Part shown: positions 8,822 to 16,998 of the stretch, in pieces
How positions within the stretch are numbered: position 1 is the stretch's first letter
Layout of the letters: every line of letters starts with the position of its first letter
NCBI GenBank assembly: GCA_011525015.1
Contig: WTJC01000046.1
Coordinates: forward strand, 33,635-75,294
Reading direction: 5' to 3'
DNA: 41,660 nt
Source: Flavobacteriales bacterium
GTDB lineage: Bacteria > Bacteroidota > Bacteroidia > Flavobacteriales > Flavobacteriaceae
The notes under the pieces: model-generated
What the model saw: the letters and a program-made list of their open reading frames with translations, nothing else
The model's database searches: none
What the model was told of the DNA's origin: nothing
Translations under genes and position numbers: made by a program

Positions 8822-8851
8822 TTTGTTGTTTCCAATAATTTAATATCTTTG
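8822..8851 (+). promoter_or_regulatory. Promoter for yceD-rpmF
   Basis: TTTG at 8822-8825 and TATCTTTG at 8844-8851, 18 bases apart, match the Bacteroidota consensus (TTTG, TAnnTTTG) closely. Transcription should start near 8857, giving a leader of about 25 bases to the yceD ATG. This is one of the clearest promoters in the window and suits a ribosomal-protein operon. Confidence 0.65.
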
Positions 8852-8882
8852 CACCCGCCTTAAAGGGTTGTGTGTAATACGA

Positions 8883-9425
8883 ATGCAGATGAGGTTAAAA
8901 GATTTTGATATATCTTTTGTAGGCTTGAAAGACGGCACACACCAATTCAGGTACGACATAGACGAAACGTTCTTTGATTTATTTGATTACTCAGACCTTG
9001 GAGAAGCGAAGATTCAGGTAGTTTGTGATTTTAAAAAAAGCACGACCATGATGGAGCTTCAATTCAATATTCAAGGGAGTACGGTTTTACCTTGTGATAT
9101 CAGTAACGAATTGTTCAGCCAACCGATAACAAGCGATTTGTTTTTAGTTGTAAAATTTGGAGAATTCTTTAACGATGAAGACGATGAAATTCTAATCCTT
9201 CCACATGGCTCACATAAGTTCAATGTGGCACAGTACATTTACGAAGGAATAGTACTTGCAGTTCCTGCAAAAAGAATTCATCCTGGTATTGAAGATGGAA
9301 GCCTTTCTTCAGACGCCTTAGAGCGTTTGGAGGCACTCAGCCCGGGTCAATCAAATGAAGAAGAAAGCAATAAAGCAATAGATCCCAGATGGGATAAATT
9401 AAAAAAGTTAAAAAATAACAACTAG
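8883..9425 (+). CDS. yceD: YceD/DUF177 family protein
   Basis: I start at the ATG at 8883 ([11 protein letters not shown]), 180 residues; an in-frame TTG at 8868 would add five residues but lies very close to the predicted transcription start. The ATG at 8889 is an equally possible start. The family (DUF177) is linked to 23S rRNA processing or maturation and is almost always next to rpmF, as here. Family-like segments are [13 protein letters not shown] near the start, the central acidic CDISNELF region, and the C-terminal [14 protein letters not shown]177 proteins often have a CxxC pair; here no such zinc-type pair is seen. It ends 5 bases before rpmF. Confidence 0.88.
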   Translation: MQMRLKDFDISFVGLKDGTHQFRYDIDETFFDLFDYSDLGEAKIQVVCDFKKSTTMMELQFNIQGSTVLPCDISNELFSQPITSDLFLVVKFGEFFNDEDDEILILPHGSHKFNVAQYIYEGIVLAVPAKRIHPGIEDGSLSSDALERLEALSPGQSNEEESNKAIDPRWDKLKKLKNNN

Positions 9426-9430
9426 GAATT

Positions 9431-9625
9431 ATGGCACATCCTAAAAGAAAAATATCGAAAACCAGAAGAGATAAAAGGAGAACACATTTTAAAGCTGTAG
9501 CTCCAACCATTGCTAAGGATAGTACAACAGGCGAGTTGCACTTGATGCACAGAGCACACTGGCACGAAGGAAAGATGTACTACAGAGGCAAGGTGCTAAT
9601 CGATAGTACTGAAGAGGTTGAATAA
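9431..9625 (+). CDS. rpmF: Ribosomal protein bL32, cysteine-free form
   Basis: 64 residues: [19 protein letters not shown] at the N-terminus is diagnostic of bL32, a component of the large ribosomal subunit. The middle reads [23 protein letters not shown] where zinc-type bL32 has CxxC pairs; this copy has no cysteine at all, so it cannot form the zinc ribbon. It is translationally close to yceD, and AGGA sits a few bases before the ATG, one of the few Shine-Dalgarno-like signals in the window. A strong terminator follows. Confidence 0.96.
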   Translation: MAHPKRKISKTRRDKRRTHFKAVAPTIAKDSTTGELHLMHRAHWHEGKMYYRGKVLIDSTEEVE

Positions 9626-9652
9626 ACCCACAAAAAAGAATACATTTTAAAA

Positions 9653-9679
9653 CTCTCGAATTGTCGAGGGTTTTTTTTT
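9653..9679 (+). terminator. Rho-independent terminator after rpmF
   Basis: CTCTCGA (9653-9659) pairs with TCGAGGG (9664-9670) over the loop ATTG, with one G-T pair, followed by nine T (9671-9679). It separates yceD-rpmF from fabH-accB-accC. Confidence 0.85.
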
Positions 9680-9710
9680 AACCCTATGTTTTGTGAATAT
9701 GCCGCTTAGA

Positions 9711-9744
9711 TTTGCCCTTAAGAACACAAAAATTAGTAATTTTC
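9711..9744 (+). promoter_or_regulatory. Candidate promoter for fabH-accB-accC
   Basis: TTTG at 9711-9714 and TAATTTTC at 9737-9744 (one change from TAnnTTTG), 22 bases apart. It lies between the rpmF terminator and the fabH ATG and would give a leader of about 14 bases. Spacing is slightly long, so this is a modest call. Confidence 0.4.
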
Positions 9745-9763
9745 GACTTTGTTTTTCAAAAAA

Positions 9764-10765
9764 ATGAGTGAAATAACAGCCGCCATAACAGCCGTTGGAG
9801 GATATGTTCCCGATTATGTTTTGACCAACACAATTTTGGAGACTATGGTAGATACCAACGACGATTGGATCACTTCACGCACAGGGATAAAAGAAAGACG
9901 CATTTTAAAAGATACTTCTAAGGCTACAGGCTTTTTGGCTGTAAAGGCTGCAGAAGATTTGTTAGCTAAAAAGCAACTCGACCCTAAAGAAATAGACCTT
10001 GTTTTATTGGCCTCTACTACTCCGGACATGCCAGTAGCAGCAACAGCGGCTTATGTTGCAACAGAAATAGGTGCAACCAATGCCTTTGCCTATGATCTGC
10101 AAGCGGCCTGTTCAAGCTTTTTGTACGGAATGTCTGTCGCTTCTTCTTATATCATGTCTGGGCGCTATTCAAAGATCTTATTGATCGGAGCAGATAAGAT
10201 GTCTTCGATTATTGACTATACAGACCGAACCACCTGCATTATTTTTGGAGATGGCGCTGGAGCTGTTTTATTCGAACCAAACCATGAAGGATTAGGTCAT
10301 CAGGACGAGTATCTGAGAAGTGATGGTGTTGGACAAAACTTTCTTCGCATCGAAGCAGGAGGTTCACTAAACCCGGCTAGTGAAGAAACCATTAAAGAAC
10401 GCAAACACTACCTTTTTCAAGAAGGAAAGACTGTATTTAAGTTTGCAGTTTCGAATATGGCAGATGCTGCGGCTAAGGTAATGGCTAAGAACAATTTGAC
10501 TAAAGATGATGTAGATTGGCTTATTCCTCACCAAGCGAACAAGAGAATCATCTCAGCCACGCGCGAGAGAATGGGGCTTGAAGAAGAAAAAGTACTAATG
10601 AATATCGGAAGGTATGGGAATACTACCTCAGCTACCTTACCTTTGCTTTTATACGATTACGAACAACAACTAAAAAAAGGACAAAATTTAATATTTGCAG
10701 CATTTGGCGGAGGCTTCACTTGGGGAGCAGCATATTTCAAATGGGCATACACTACTGACAATTAA
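9764..10765 (+). CDS. fabH: Beta-ketoacyl-ACP synthase III
   Basis: 333 residues from the ATG at 9764; a TTG five codons upstream is less likely because it would leave almost no leader. FabH condenses acetyl-CoA (or a branched acyl-CoA) with malonyl-ACP to start fatty-acid synthesis in the cytosol. The catalytic triad is visible: Cys116 (LQAACSSF), His256 (IPHQAN) and Asn286 (GRYGNTTSA). The FGDGAGAV motif and the C-terminal FAAFGGGFTWGA fit the family. Flavobacterial membranes are rich in branched iso-acids, so branched primers are plausible, but this is not shown by sequence. The gene is 12 bases ahead of accB. The common partner plsX is not in this cluster. Confidence 0.96.
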   Translation: MSEITAAITAVGGYVPDYVLTNTILETMVDTNDDWITSRTGIKERRILKDTSKATGFLAVKAAEDLLAKKQLDPKEIDLVLLASTTPDMPVAATAAYVATEIGATNAFAYDLQAACSSFLYGMSVASSYIMSGRYSKILLIGADKMSSIIDYTDRTTCIIFGDGAGAVLFEPNHEGLGHQDEYLRSDGVGQNFLRIEAGGSLNPASEETIKERKHYLFQEGKTVFKFAVSNMADAAAKVMAKNNLTKDDVDWLIPHQANKRIISATRERMGLEEEKVLMNIGRYGNTTSATLPLLLYDYEQQLKKGQNLIFAAFGGGFTWGAAYFKWAYTTDN

Positions 10766-10777
10766 AATTACACCAAC

Positions 10778-11269
10778 ATGGATATCAAAGAGATTCAAAG
10801 TTTAATTCGTTTTGTTGCGAAATCAGGAGCTAGCGAAGTTAGCCTCGAAATGGAGGATGTCAAAATAACTATTAAGACTGGAGGCGCTACCAATGTAGAG
10901 ACCACTGTTCTTCAACAAGTACCTGCTGTGGCTACGCAATTGGCCGGAATGCCTCAGGCCATGCCAGCTGCTGTCCCTGCTGCTGCGCCTGCAGAAGAAT
11001 CCGCTTCAGAAGAAGAATCAAACGATAATTATATTACCGTAAAATCTCCTATCATTGGAACATTTTACAAGAAACCTTCTCCAGACAAACCTGCTTTTGT
11101 TGAGGTAGGTTCTCAGGTGAACCAAGGCGATGTGCTTTGTGTGATTGAAGCGATGAAACTCTTCAATGATATCGAATCAGAAGTATCAGGTAAAATCGTT
11201 AAGATTTTAGTTGAAGACGCATCTCCTGTGGAGTTTGATCAGCCTTTGTTCTTGATCGATCCCTCATAG
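10778..11269 (+). CDS. accB: Acetyl-CoA carboxylase biotin carboxyl carrier protein
   Basis: 163 residues. It carries the biotin that shuttles CO2 between biotin carboxylase and carboxyltransferase in malonyl-CoA synthesis. The biotinylated residue is Lys127 in VIEAMKLFN. The layout is standard: N-terminal helical domain (1-40), an Ala/Pro/Glu-rich flexible linker (about 48-82: AMPAAVPAAAPAEE), then the biotinyl domain (85-163) with PIIGTFYKKPSP. It lies between fabH and accC, 12 and 24 bases away, so they are almost surely one operon. Confidence 0.97.
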   Translation: MDIKEIQSLIRFVAKSGASEVSLEMEDVKITIKTGGATNVETTVLQQVPAVATQLAGMPQAMPAAVPAAAPAEESASEEESNDNYITVKSPIIGTFYKKPSPDKPAFVEVGSQVNQGDVLCVIEAMKLFNDIESEVSGKIVKILVEDASPVEFDQPLFLIDPS

Positions 11270-11293
11270 CTTTTTAATCTTAAATAGAGCACT

Positions 11294-12649
11294 ATGTTTA
11301 AAAAAATTCTCATAGCAAATCGAGGTGAAATTGCTTTGCGGGTTATTCGTACTTGTAAAGAGATGGGCATTAAAACCGTTGCCGTTTATTCAAAAGCAGA
11401 TGAAGAGAGTTTACACGTTCGTTTTGCAGATGAAGCGGTTTGTATCGGTCCTGCACTGAGCAGTGAATCTTATTTGAAAATTCCAAACATCATTGCGGCA
11501 GCTGAAATTACCAATGCAGATGCTATTCACCCCGGATATGGATTCTTGTCTGAGAATTCAAAGTTCTCAAAAATTTGTGCAGAGCACGACATTAAATTTA
11601 TCGGTGCTTCTGGTGAGCATATCGATAAAATGGGAGATAAGGCTACGGCAAAGATGACCATGAAAGAAGCAGGAGTTCCAACTATTCCTGGTTCAGAAGG
11701 ATTATTAAAAGATGTTGAAGACGCTAAGAAAGTAGCTGCAGAAATGGGTTATCCTGTAATGATTAAGGCAACTGCTGGTGGAGGTGGAAAAGGAATGCGC
11801 GCCATTTGGTCTGAAGAAGAAATGGAACCTCAGTTTGCCAGTGCCGTTCAAGAAGCGACAGCTGCCTTCGGAAATGGAGGAATGTACATGGAAAAACTCA
11901 TTGAGGAGCCACGTCATATCGAAATTCAAATCGTCGGAGATCAATACGGAAAAGCTTGCCATTTGTCTGAACGCGATTGTTCAATTCAGCGAAGACACCA
12001 AAAGCTAACTGAAGAAACACCATCGCCATTTATGACTAAAAAGCTTCGTGACGAAATGGGAGAGGCTGCAGTAAAAGCTGCTGAATACATCGGATACGAA
12101 GGGGCTGGAACAATTGAGTTTTTGGTAGACAAGCACAAGAACTTCTATTTTATGGAAATGAATACTCGAATTCAGGTAGAGCATCCTATCACTGAAGAGG
12201 TAGTCGATTTTGACCTGATTAGAGAACAAATATTGGTAGCCGCCGGAGAAAAGATTTCGGGCAAGAATTATACGCCAAAATTGCATTCAATTGAATGTAG
12301 AATTAACGCTGAGGATCCGATGAATGATTTTAGACCTTCACCAGGAAAAATCACAACCCTACACATGCCTGGCGGGCATGGTGTTCGATTAGATACTCAC
12401 GTTTACGGCGGATATGTAATTCCTCCGAATTACGATTCGATGATTGCCAAACTTATCACTACGGCCCAAACAAGAGAAGAAGCCATCAATAAAATGCGCC
12501 GTGCTTTAGATGAGTTTGTTATCGAAGGAATAAAAACAACCATTCCTTTTCACAGACAACTTATGGATCATCCGGATTACTTAGCGGGTAATTATACCAC
12601 TAAATTCATGGAGGATTTTACCTTAGATCCTGACAAGATACAAGACTAA
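11294..12649 (+). CDS. accC: Biotin carboxylase subunit of acetyl-CoA carboxylase
   Basis: 451 residues, the expected size. It uses ATP and bicarbonate to carboxylate the biotin on AccB. Visible motifs: N-terminal [20 protein letters not shown]-grasp glycine loop GGGGKGMR (162-169), [12 protein letters not shown] (226-237, with the catalytic Cys and Lys), and [10 protein letters not shown] (288-297, metal and catalytic residues). The carboxyltransferase genes are not in this window. The stop codon at 12647-12649 is followed, after three bases, by the ATG of an FAD oxidoreductase, so that gene is likely on the same transcript. Confidence 0.97.
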   Translation: MFKKILIANRGEIALRVIRTCKEMGIKTVAVYSKADEESLHVRFADEAVCIGPALSSESYLKIPNIIAAAEITNADAIHPGYGFLSENSKFSKICAEHDIKFIGASGEHIDKMGDKATAKMTMKEAGVPTIPGSEGLLKDVEDAKKVAAEMGYPVMIKATAGGGGKGMRAIWSEEEMEPQFASAVQEATAAFGNGGMYMEKLIEEPRHIEIQIVGDQYGKACHLSERDCSIQRRHQKLTEETPSPFMTKKLRDEMGEAAVKAAEYIGYEGAGTIEFLVDKHKNFYFMEMNTRIQVEHPITEEVVDFDLIREQILVAAGEKISGKNYTPKLHSIECRINAEDPMNDFRPSPGKITTLHMPGGHGVRLDTHVYGGYVIPPNYDSMIAKLITTAQTREEAINKMRRALDEFVIEGIKTTIPFHRQLMDHPDYLAGNYTTKFMEDFTLDPDKIQD

Positions 12650-12652
12650 GTG

Positions 12653-13777
12653 ATGTCTGGCCTCAGCTATTGGGAACGAACCTATGGGGACCATTTTTTT
12701 GACATCCTTATTGTGGGCGCCGGCATTGTTGGACTCAACGCTGCTCTTTCATGCAGAGAACGATATCCGGACGCAAGAATTGGCGTTTTAGACAAGGGGA
12801 TGCTCTCTGTTGGTGCAAGCAGTAAAAATGCTGGTTTTGCTTGTTTTGGAAGTCCCTCAGAACTCTTAGACGATTTAAAAAATCACACTGAAGCTGAAGT
12901 TACAGCGCTGGTTGCTAAGCGTTATCAGGGGATTCAAGCCTTAAGAGCGAAACTCCAAGATGAGCAGATTGACTTTGAACTCAACGGCTCATATGAAGTA
13001 TTTCAAACGAATCAAAAAAGCGAATTTAAAGCTTGTGCAAGCCAGTTGGATTATTTAAACCGCTTGCTTTACCCGGTATTTGAACAGGACATCTTTGAGT
13101 TAAGACCTCTGGACTTTGGAATGCAGTCTGTTTTAAATGAAGGGATTTTTCACCGATTAGAAGGTCAGCTGAATCCAGTTAAAATGATGCTCGGATTGAA
13201 GCAATTGGCCCAAGCTCAACAGATCGAAATCGTTTCGAATTATGAGGTGAAAGCATTTGAACTTCAAGGTGAACAGGTTGAGGTTAAAGGCCCAAAAACG
13301 CTCAAATGTTCGCAATTACTCATCGCCACTAATGGATTTAGCTCGTCTTTGTTAGCAGAGCATTCAGTCGATATTCTTCCAGCAAGAGCTCAGGTGCTCA
13401 TCACTAAGCCAATCAAAGGACTTTCTCTTAAAGGGACTTTTCACCTGGATAAGGGATATTACTATTTTCGAAATATCGATGGGCGTATTCTTTTGGGTGG
13501 AGGACGTAATTGCGACTTTCAGGCAGAGACCACAGACCGCTTAGAACTTAATTCAAAAATTCAGAACCGCCTCGATGAGTTACTTGCCGAACTCTTCGGT
13601 TTATCTGAAGAAGATGTAGAATACCGTTGGGCCGGAATCATGGGTACTGGCCACCAAAAAACTCCAATTGTCACTAGTCTAAACAAGAATATACACTACG
13701 GTATACGATTAGGCGGAATGGGTGTTGCCTTAGGTACAGAACTGGGAGCCGATTTGGCCCAATGCGTCAGCCTTTAA
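12653..13777 (+). CDS. FAD-dependent oxidoreductase, DAO (amino-acid oxidase) family
   Basis: 374 residues from the ATG at 12653; a GTG directly before it is also possible. The FAD ADP-binding motif GAGIVGLNAA follows HFFDILIV, and a SSKNAGFACFGSP segment near residue 55 matches the family's flavin contact region. The C-terminal part (DKGYYYFRNIDGRILLGGGR...RWAGIMGTGHQKTPIV) is the usual DAO C-terminal FAD region. Members oxidise amino acids, sarcosine or similar amines; the substrate is unknown. It sits immediately after accC and may be co-transcribed. Its 3' end overlaps the convergent oligopeptidase gene by 11 bases. Confidence 0.88.
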   Translation: MSGLSYWERTYGDHFFDILIVGAGIVGLNAALSCRERYPDARIGVLDKGMLSVGASSKNAGFACFGSPSELLDDLKNHTEAEVTALVAKRYQGIQALRAKLQDEQIDFELNGSYEVFQTNQKSEFKACASQLDYLNRLLYPVFEQDIFELRPLDFGMQSVLNEGIFHRLEGQLNPVKMMLGLKQLAQAQQIEIVSNYEVKAFELQGEQVEVKGPKTLKCSQLLIATNGFSSSLLAEHSVDILPARAQVLITKPIKGLSLKGTFHLDKGYYYFRNIDGRILLGGGRNCDFQAETTDRLELNSKIQNRLDELLAELFGLSEEDVEYRWAGIMGTGHQKTPIVTSLNKNIHYGIRLGGMGVALGTELGADLAQCVSL

Positions 13778-15917
13778 TCTTCTTTAAAACCGCTTGGTTT
13801 GGAAGATCTCTATACCCCATATTAAATAAGGTAAATCCGTAAATATCTGAGTACTGCTCTATAGATTTGCTTATAGGTGTTCCTGCTCCGTGACCCGCAT
13901 CTGTCTCAATTCGTATCAATGTTGGTGCATTGACATCCGCCTGCTTGGCTTGCAATTCTGCTGCAAATTTAAAACTGTGAGCTGGCACGACACGATCGTC
14001 GTGATCACCTGTTGTTACTAAGGTTGCTGGGTATGATGTTCCTGCGTTCACATTGTGTACGGGCGAATAGTTTTTAAGGTATTCAAACATTTCGGGGTTG
14101 TCTTCTGAGGTTCCGTAATCGTAAGACCAACCTGCCCCAGCGGTGAACTTGTGATACCTCAACATGTCTAATACACCCACTGCAGGAAGCGCAACTTGAA
14201 ATAAATCAGGTCGCTGCGTCATAGTGGCTCCTACTAAAAGCCCTCCATTTGATCCTCCACGGATAGCCAGGTATTCTTTAGAGGTAAAATTATTGTCAAT
14301 CAGGTATTCAGCGGCAGAAATAAAATCATCGAACACGTTTTGTTTTTTCATTTGTGTTCCAGCGATATGCCAGTTCTTACCGTATTCGCCTCCACCTCTT
14401 AGATTGGGAACAGCATAAACCCCGCCTTGCTCCATCCATACGGCGTTGGTTACGCTAAAGGATGGGGTTAGGCTAATGTTGAATCCACCATAGCCGTATA
14501 AAATGGTTGGGTTTTTACCGTTTCTTTCTAAACCTTTTTTATAGGTGATGATCATTGGCACTTTTGTGCCGTCTTTAGAGGTGTAAAAAACCTGCTCTGA
14601 CTCGTATTGACTCTCATCAAAATCAATGTCTGGCGACCAGTATTTCTGACTTACACCCGTGTTTGGATCAAAGGTGTAGGTCGATTGAGGCGTATAGTAA
14701 TTTCTAAAGCTGTAATACAAGACCTCATCTTCAGATTTACCAGATAAACCGCTAAAACTTCCTAAACCGGGAAGTTCTATTTCTCTGACTAAACTTCCGT
14801 CGTAGTTGTATTGATATACCTTAGAAATGGCATCGATCATGTATTCTGCAAAGATGAATCCGCCGCCTTTTGATGGGCTCAACACATTTTCGGTTTCAGG
14901 AATGACATCGGTCCAATTTGAAGGGCTAAGTTTAGGATAGTCTGCCTTTACAATTCTTTTATTGGCTGCTTGATAGTCGGTAACAAAGTAAAAGCTGTTT
15001 CCTTTTTGATCGAGCATAGAAACATCAGAATCCTCATCTGCTACAATTGTTTCAATTGGGCCATTAGTCTTGAGGTTTTTAATCATCAGTTTATTTCCAG
15101 ACGTGGTATTCGAGGCCGAGATAATTAGAAAAGCGCTGTCGTCGGTAACTCTTGCGCCGATGTAGCGATGTTTTTCTGATGCCTTTGCGCCAAATAATAC
15201 CTTGTCGTTCTTTTGATTGTCTTTGAGCTTGTGGTAATACAATTTGTGCTGGTCGGTTTTGGCACTCAGCTCACTTCCTTCGGGCTTGTCGTAGCTGGAG
15301 TAAAACACACCCTCATTCTTGTACCAGCTGACCCCAGAAAATTTAATGTTGGTTAGGGTATCTCCTATTTGTTCTTTGGAATAGGCATCGATAATGATTA
15401 CTTTTCTCCAATCACTTCCGCCTTCTGAAATGCTATAGGCTGCTAGAGTACCATCTTCGGTAAAACTTAGACCAGCAAGAGACACTGTGCCATTTTCACT
15501 GAATTTGTTGGGATCTAAGAAGACCTCTTCTTCATCTGAAGACTCGTGTTTTCTGTACACGACATATTGGTTTTGTAAACCGTCGTTTTTGTAGTAGTAG
15601 GTATAGTCACCTCTATCAAATGGAGCGCCCTGCTTTTCGTAGTTCCAAATGGAGGTGAGCCTGGATTTTAAATCTTCTCGAAAGCTAATTTGATCGAGAT
15701 ATCCATAGGTTGTTTTGTTTTGACTGTTGACCCACGCTTTGGTTTCTTCACTGCGATCGTCTTCGAGCCAGCGGTAAGGATCTTTGACGGTTTGTCCGAA
15801 GTAATCGTTAACGGTACCTACTTGTTTGGTAGAGGGATAGCTTGGAAGATCTTGTGTTGTTTGTGTAGCACATCCACCTAAAAGCAGCAGTAGCGCAGAA
15901 AGTTTAGCGTATTTCAT
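13767..15917 (-). CDS. Prolyl oligopeptidase family serine peptidase (S9A), lipoprotein
   Basis: 716 residues with a lipoprotein signal (MKYAKLSALLLLLGGC), so it is probably anchored in an envelope membrane. It cleaves short peptides, typically after proline. The N-terminal YPSTKQVGTVNDYFGQTVKDPYRWLEDD segment and the seven-bladed propeller lead to an alpha/beta-hydrolase domain. The catalytic triad is Ser556 (RGGSNGG), Asp641 (DHDDRVVPAHS, inferred by position) and His676 (DAGHGAG). Size and motif spacing match porcine-type POP closely. It follows asd after 31 bases on the same strand; its start codon lies at the foot of a hairpin. Confidence 0.95.
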   Translation of the reverse strand: MKYAKLSALLLLLGGCATQTTQDLPSYPSTKQVGTVNDYFGQTVKDPYRWLEDDRSEETKAWVNSQNKTTYGYLDQISFREDLKSRLTSIWNYEKQGAPFDRGDYTYYYKNDGLQNQYVVYRKHESSDEEEVFLDPNKFSENGTVSLAGLSFTEDGTLAAYSISEGGSDWRKVIIIDAYSKEQIGDTLTNIKFSGVSWYKNEGVFYSSYDKPEGSELSAKTDQHKLYYHKLKDNQKNDKVLFGAKASEKHRYIGARVTDDSAFLIISASNTTSGNKLMIKNLKTNGPIETIVADEDSDVSMLDQKGNSFYFVTDYQAANKRIVKADYPKLSPSNWTDVIPETENVLSPSKGGGFIFAEYMIDAISKVYQYNYDGSLVREIELPGLGSFSGLSGKSEDEVLYYSFRNYYTPQSTYTFDPNTGVSQKYWSPDIDFDESQYESEQVFYTSKDGTKVPMIITYKKGLERNGKNPTILYGYGGFNISLTPSFSVTNAVWMEQGGVYAVPNLRGGGEYGKNWHIAGTQMKKQNVFDDFISAAEYLIDNNFTSKEYLAIRGGSNGGLLVGATMTQRPDLFQVALPAVGVLDMLRYHKFTAGAGWSYDYGTSEDNPEMFEYLKNYSPVHNVNAGTSYPATLVTTGDHDDRVVPAHSFKFAAELQAKQADVNAPTLIRIETDAGHGAGTPISKSIEQYSDIYGFTLFNMGYRDLPNQAVLKKIKG

Positions 15918-15939
15918 GTTTCAAAAAATTGTTGAAACA
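15917..15939 (-). other. Hairpin at the oligopeptidase start codon
   Basis: TGTTTCAA (15917-15924) and TTGAAACA (15932-15939) form a perfect 8-base stem with a 7-base loop. The first base of the oligopeptidase ATG (15917) is in the stem. No long T-tract follows, so it is not a good terminator; it could hold back translation initiation. Function is inference. Confidence 0.35.
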
Positions 15940-15948
15940 AGATACAAA

Positions 15949-16941
15949 CTATTCGCAGATCTTTTCTCGAACGAGGTATTCGGCTATTTGAACGGCATTG
16001 GTCGCGGCTCCTTTTCTCAAATTATCTGCAACAATCCACATGTTTAGTGTACGCTCTTGAGATTCATCCCTTCTTAAACGCCCAACAAAAACTTCATCTT
16101 TTTGATGCGCGGTAGCAGGCATTGGATATAAATTATTGCTCGGGTCATCGACAACTTCAACGCCAGGCATATTAGAAAGCAGCTGGCGCACCTCACCTAA
16201 CTCAAATTCTTGTTCAAAACTGACGTTGACTGATTCTGAGTGTCCTCCTGCAGTTGGAATACGCACGGCAGTAGCATTCACGCTAAAACTATCGTCTTCG
16301 AGAATTTTTAAAGGCTCGTTTGCGAGTTTCATTTCTTCTTTGGTAAAACCGTTTTCAAGAAAGACATCACAATGTGGTAGCGCATTTCTATGGATCGGAT
16401 GCGGATATGCTTTTTCGCCTTCAACTCCGTTCATTTCATCTTCCATTTGTTGAACAGCCTTTACTCCTGTTCCTGACACGGATTGATAGGTAGAAACTAC
16501 TACGCGTTTCATTTGATAGGCCTTGTGCAACGGATATAAGGCCATTACAAGTTGAATGGTTGAACAGTTGGGGTTTGCAATGATATAATCGTCTGTGGTT
16601 AAAGAAGAGGCATTGATTTCTGGAACGATGAGTTTATGGTCAGGATGCATTCTCCATGCAGAGGAATTATCGATCACGCGAGTTCCTACAGCGGCGAATT
16701 TAGGTGCCCATTCTAAAGAGGTGTCTCCACCTGCTGAAAAAATAGCGATGTCAGGCTTTTGTTGAACAGCATCTTCCATGCTGATAATTGAAATCTCTTT
16801 TCCTTGAAAGGAAATTTTTTTGCCTACCGAGCGCGCAGAGGCCACGGCCAACAATTCGTCAATTTTAAAATTTCGTTCCTTGAGTACTTCGAGCATTACT
16901 TGGCCTACCATCCCGGTAACACCTACAACTGCTAATTTCAT
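15949..16941 (-). CDS. asd: Aspartate-semialdehyde dehydrogenase
   Basis: 330 residues. It reduces L-aspartyl-4-phosphate with NADPH to aspartate semialdehyde, the branch point to lysine/diaminopimelate, threonine and methionine. The NADP-binding start AVVGVTGMVGQVMLEVL, the catalytic Cys126 (ANPNCSTIQL), and the later GGHSESV with the catalytic His are all present. It lies between alr (57 bases upstream) and the oligopeptidase gene. Together with alr it links to peptidoglycan precursor supply, since diaminopimelate and D-alanine both go into the cell wall. Confidence 0.97.
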   Translation of the reverse strand: MKLAVVGVTGMVGQVMLEVLKERNFKIDELLAVASARSVGKKISFQGKEISIISMEDAVQQKPDIAIFSAGGDTSLEWAPKFAAVGTRVIDNSSAWRMHPDHKLIVPEINASSLTTDDYIIANPNCSTIQLVMALYPLHKAYQMKRVVVSTYQSVSGTGVKAVQQMEDEMNGVEGEKAYPHPIHRNALPHCDVFLENGFTKEEMKLANEPLKILEDDSFSVNATAVRIPTAGGHSESVNVSFEQEFELGEVRQLLSNMPGVEVVDDPSNNLYPMPATAHQKDEVFVGRLRRDESQERTLNMWIVADNLRKGAATNAVQIAEYLVREKICE

Positions 16942-16957
16942 TTTCTAAAAATTTCGG

Positions 16958-16965
16958 CAAATATA
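16958..16965 (-). promoter_or_regulatory. Candidate -7 box for asd
   Basis: Read on the minus strand, TATATTTG is a perfect TAnnTTTG box ending 16 bases before the asd ATG, which predicts a very short leader of about 10 bases. No convincing -33 TTG at normal spacing was found. Confidence 0.45.
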
Positions 16966-16998
16966 ACTAGGGAGTACTTCTGTAAAAAATACAAATTG

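Noticed and set aside
11705-12286. Overlapping frames inside accC on both strands
   Set aside because: Shadows of a strongly conserved biotin carboxylase coding frame, with no start context or domain of their own.
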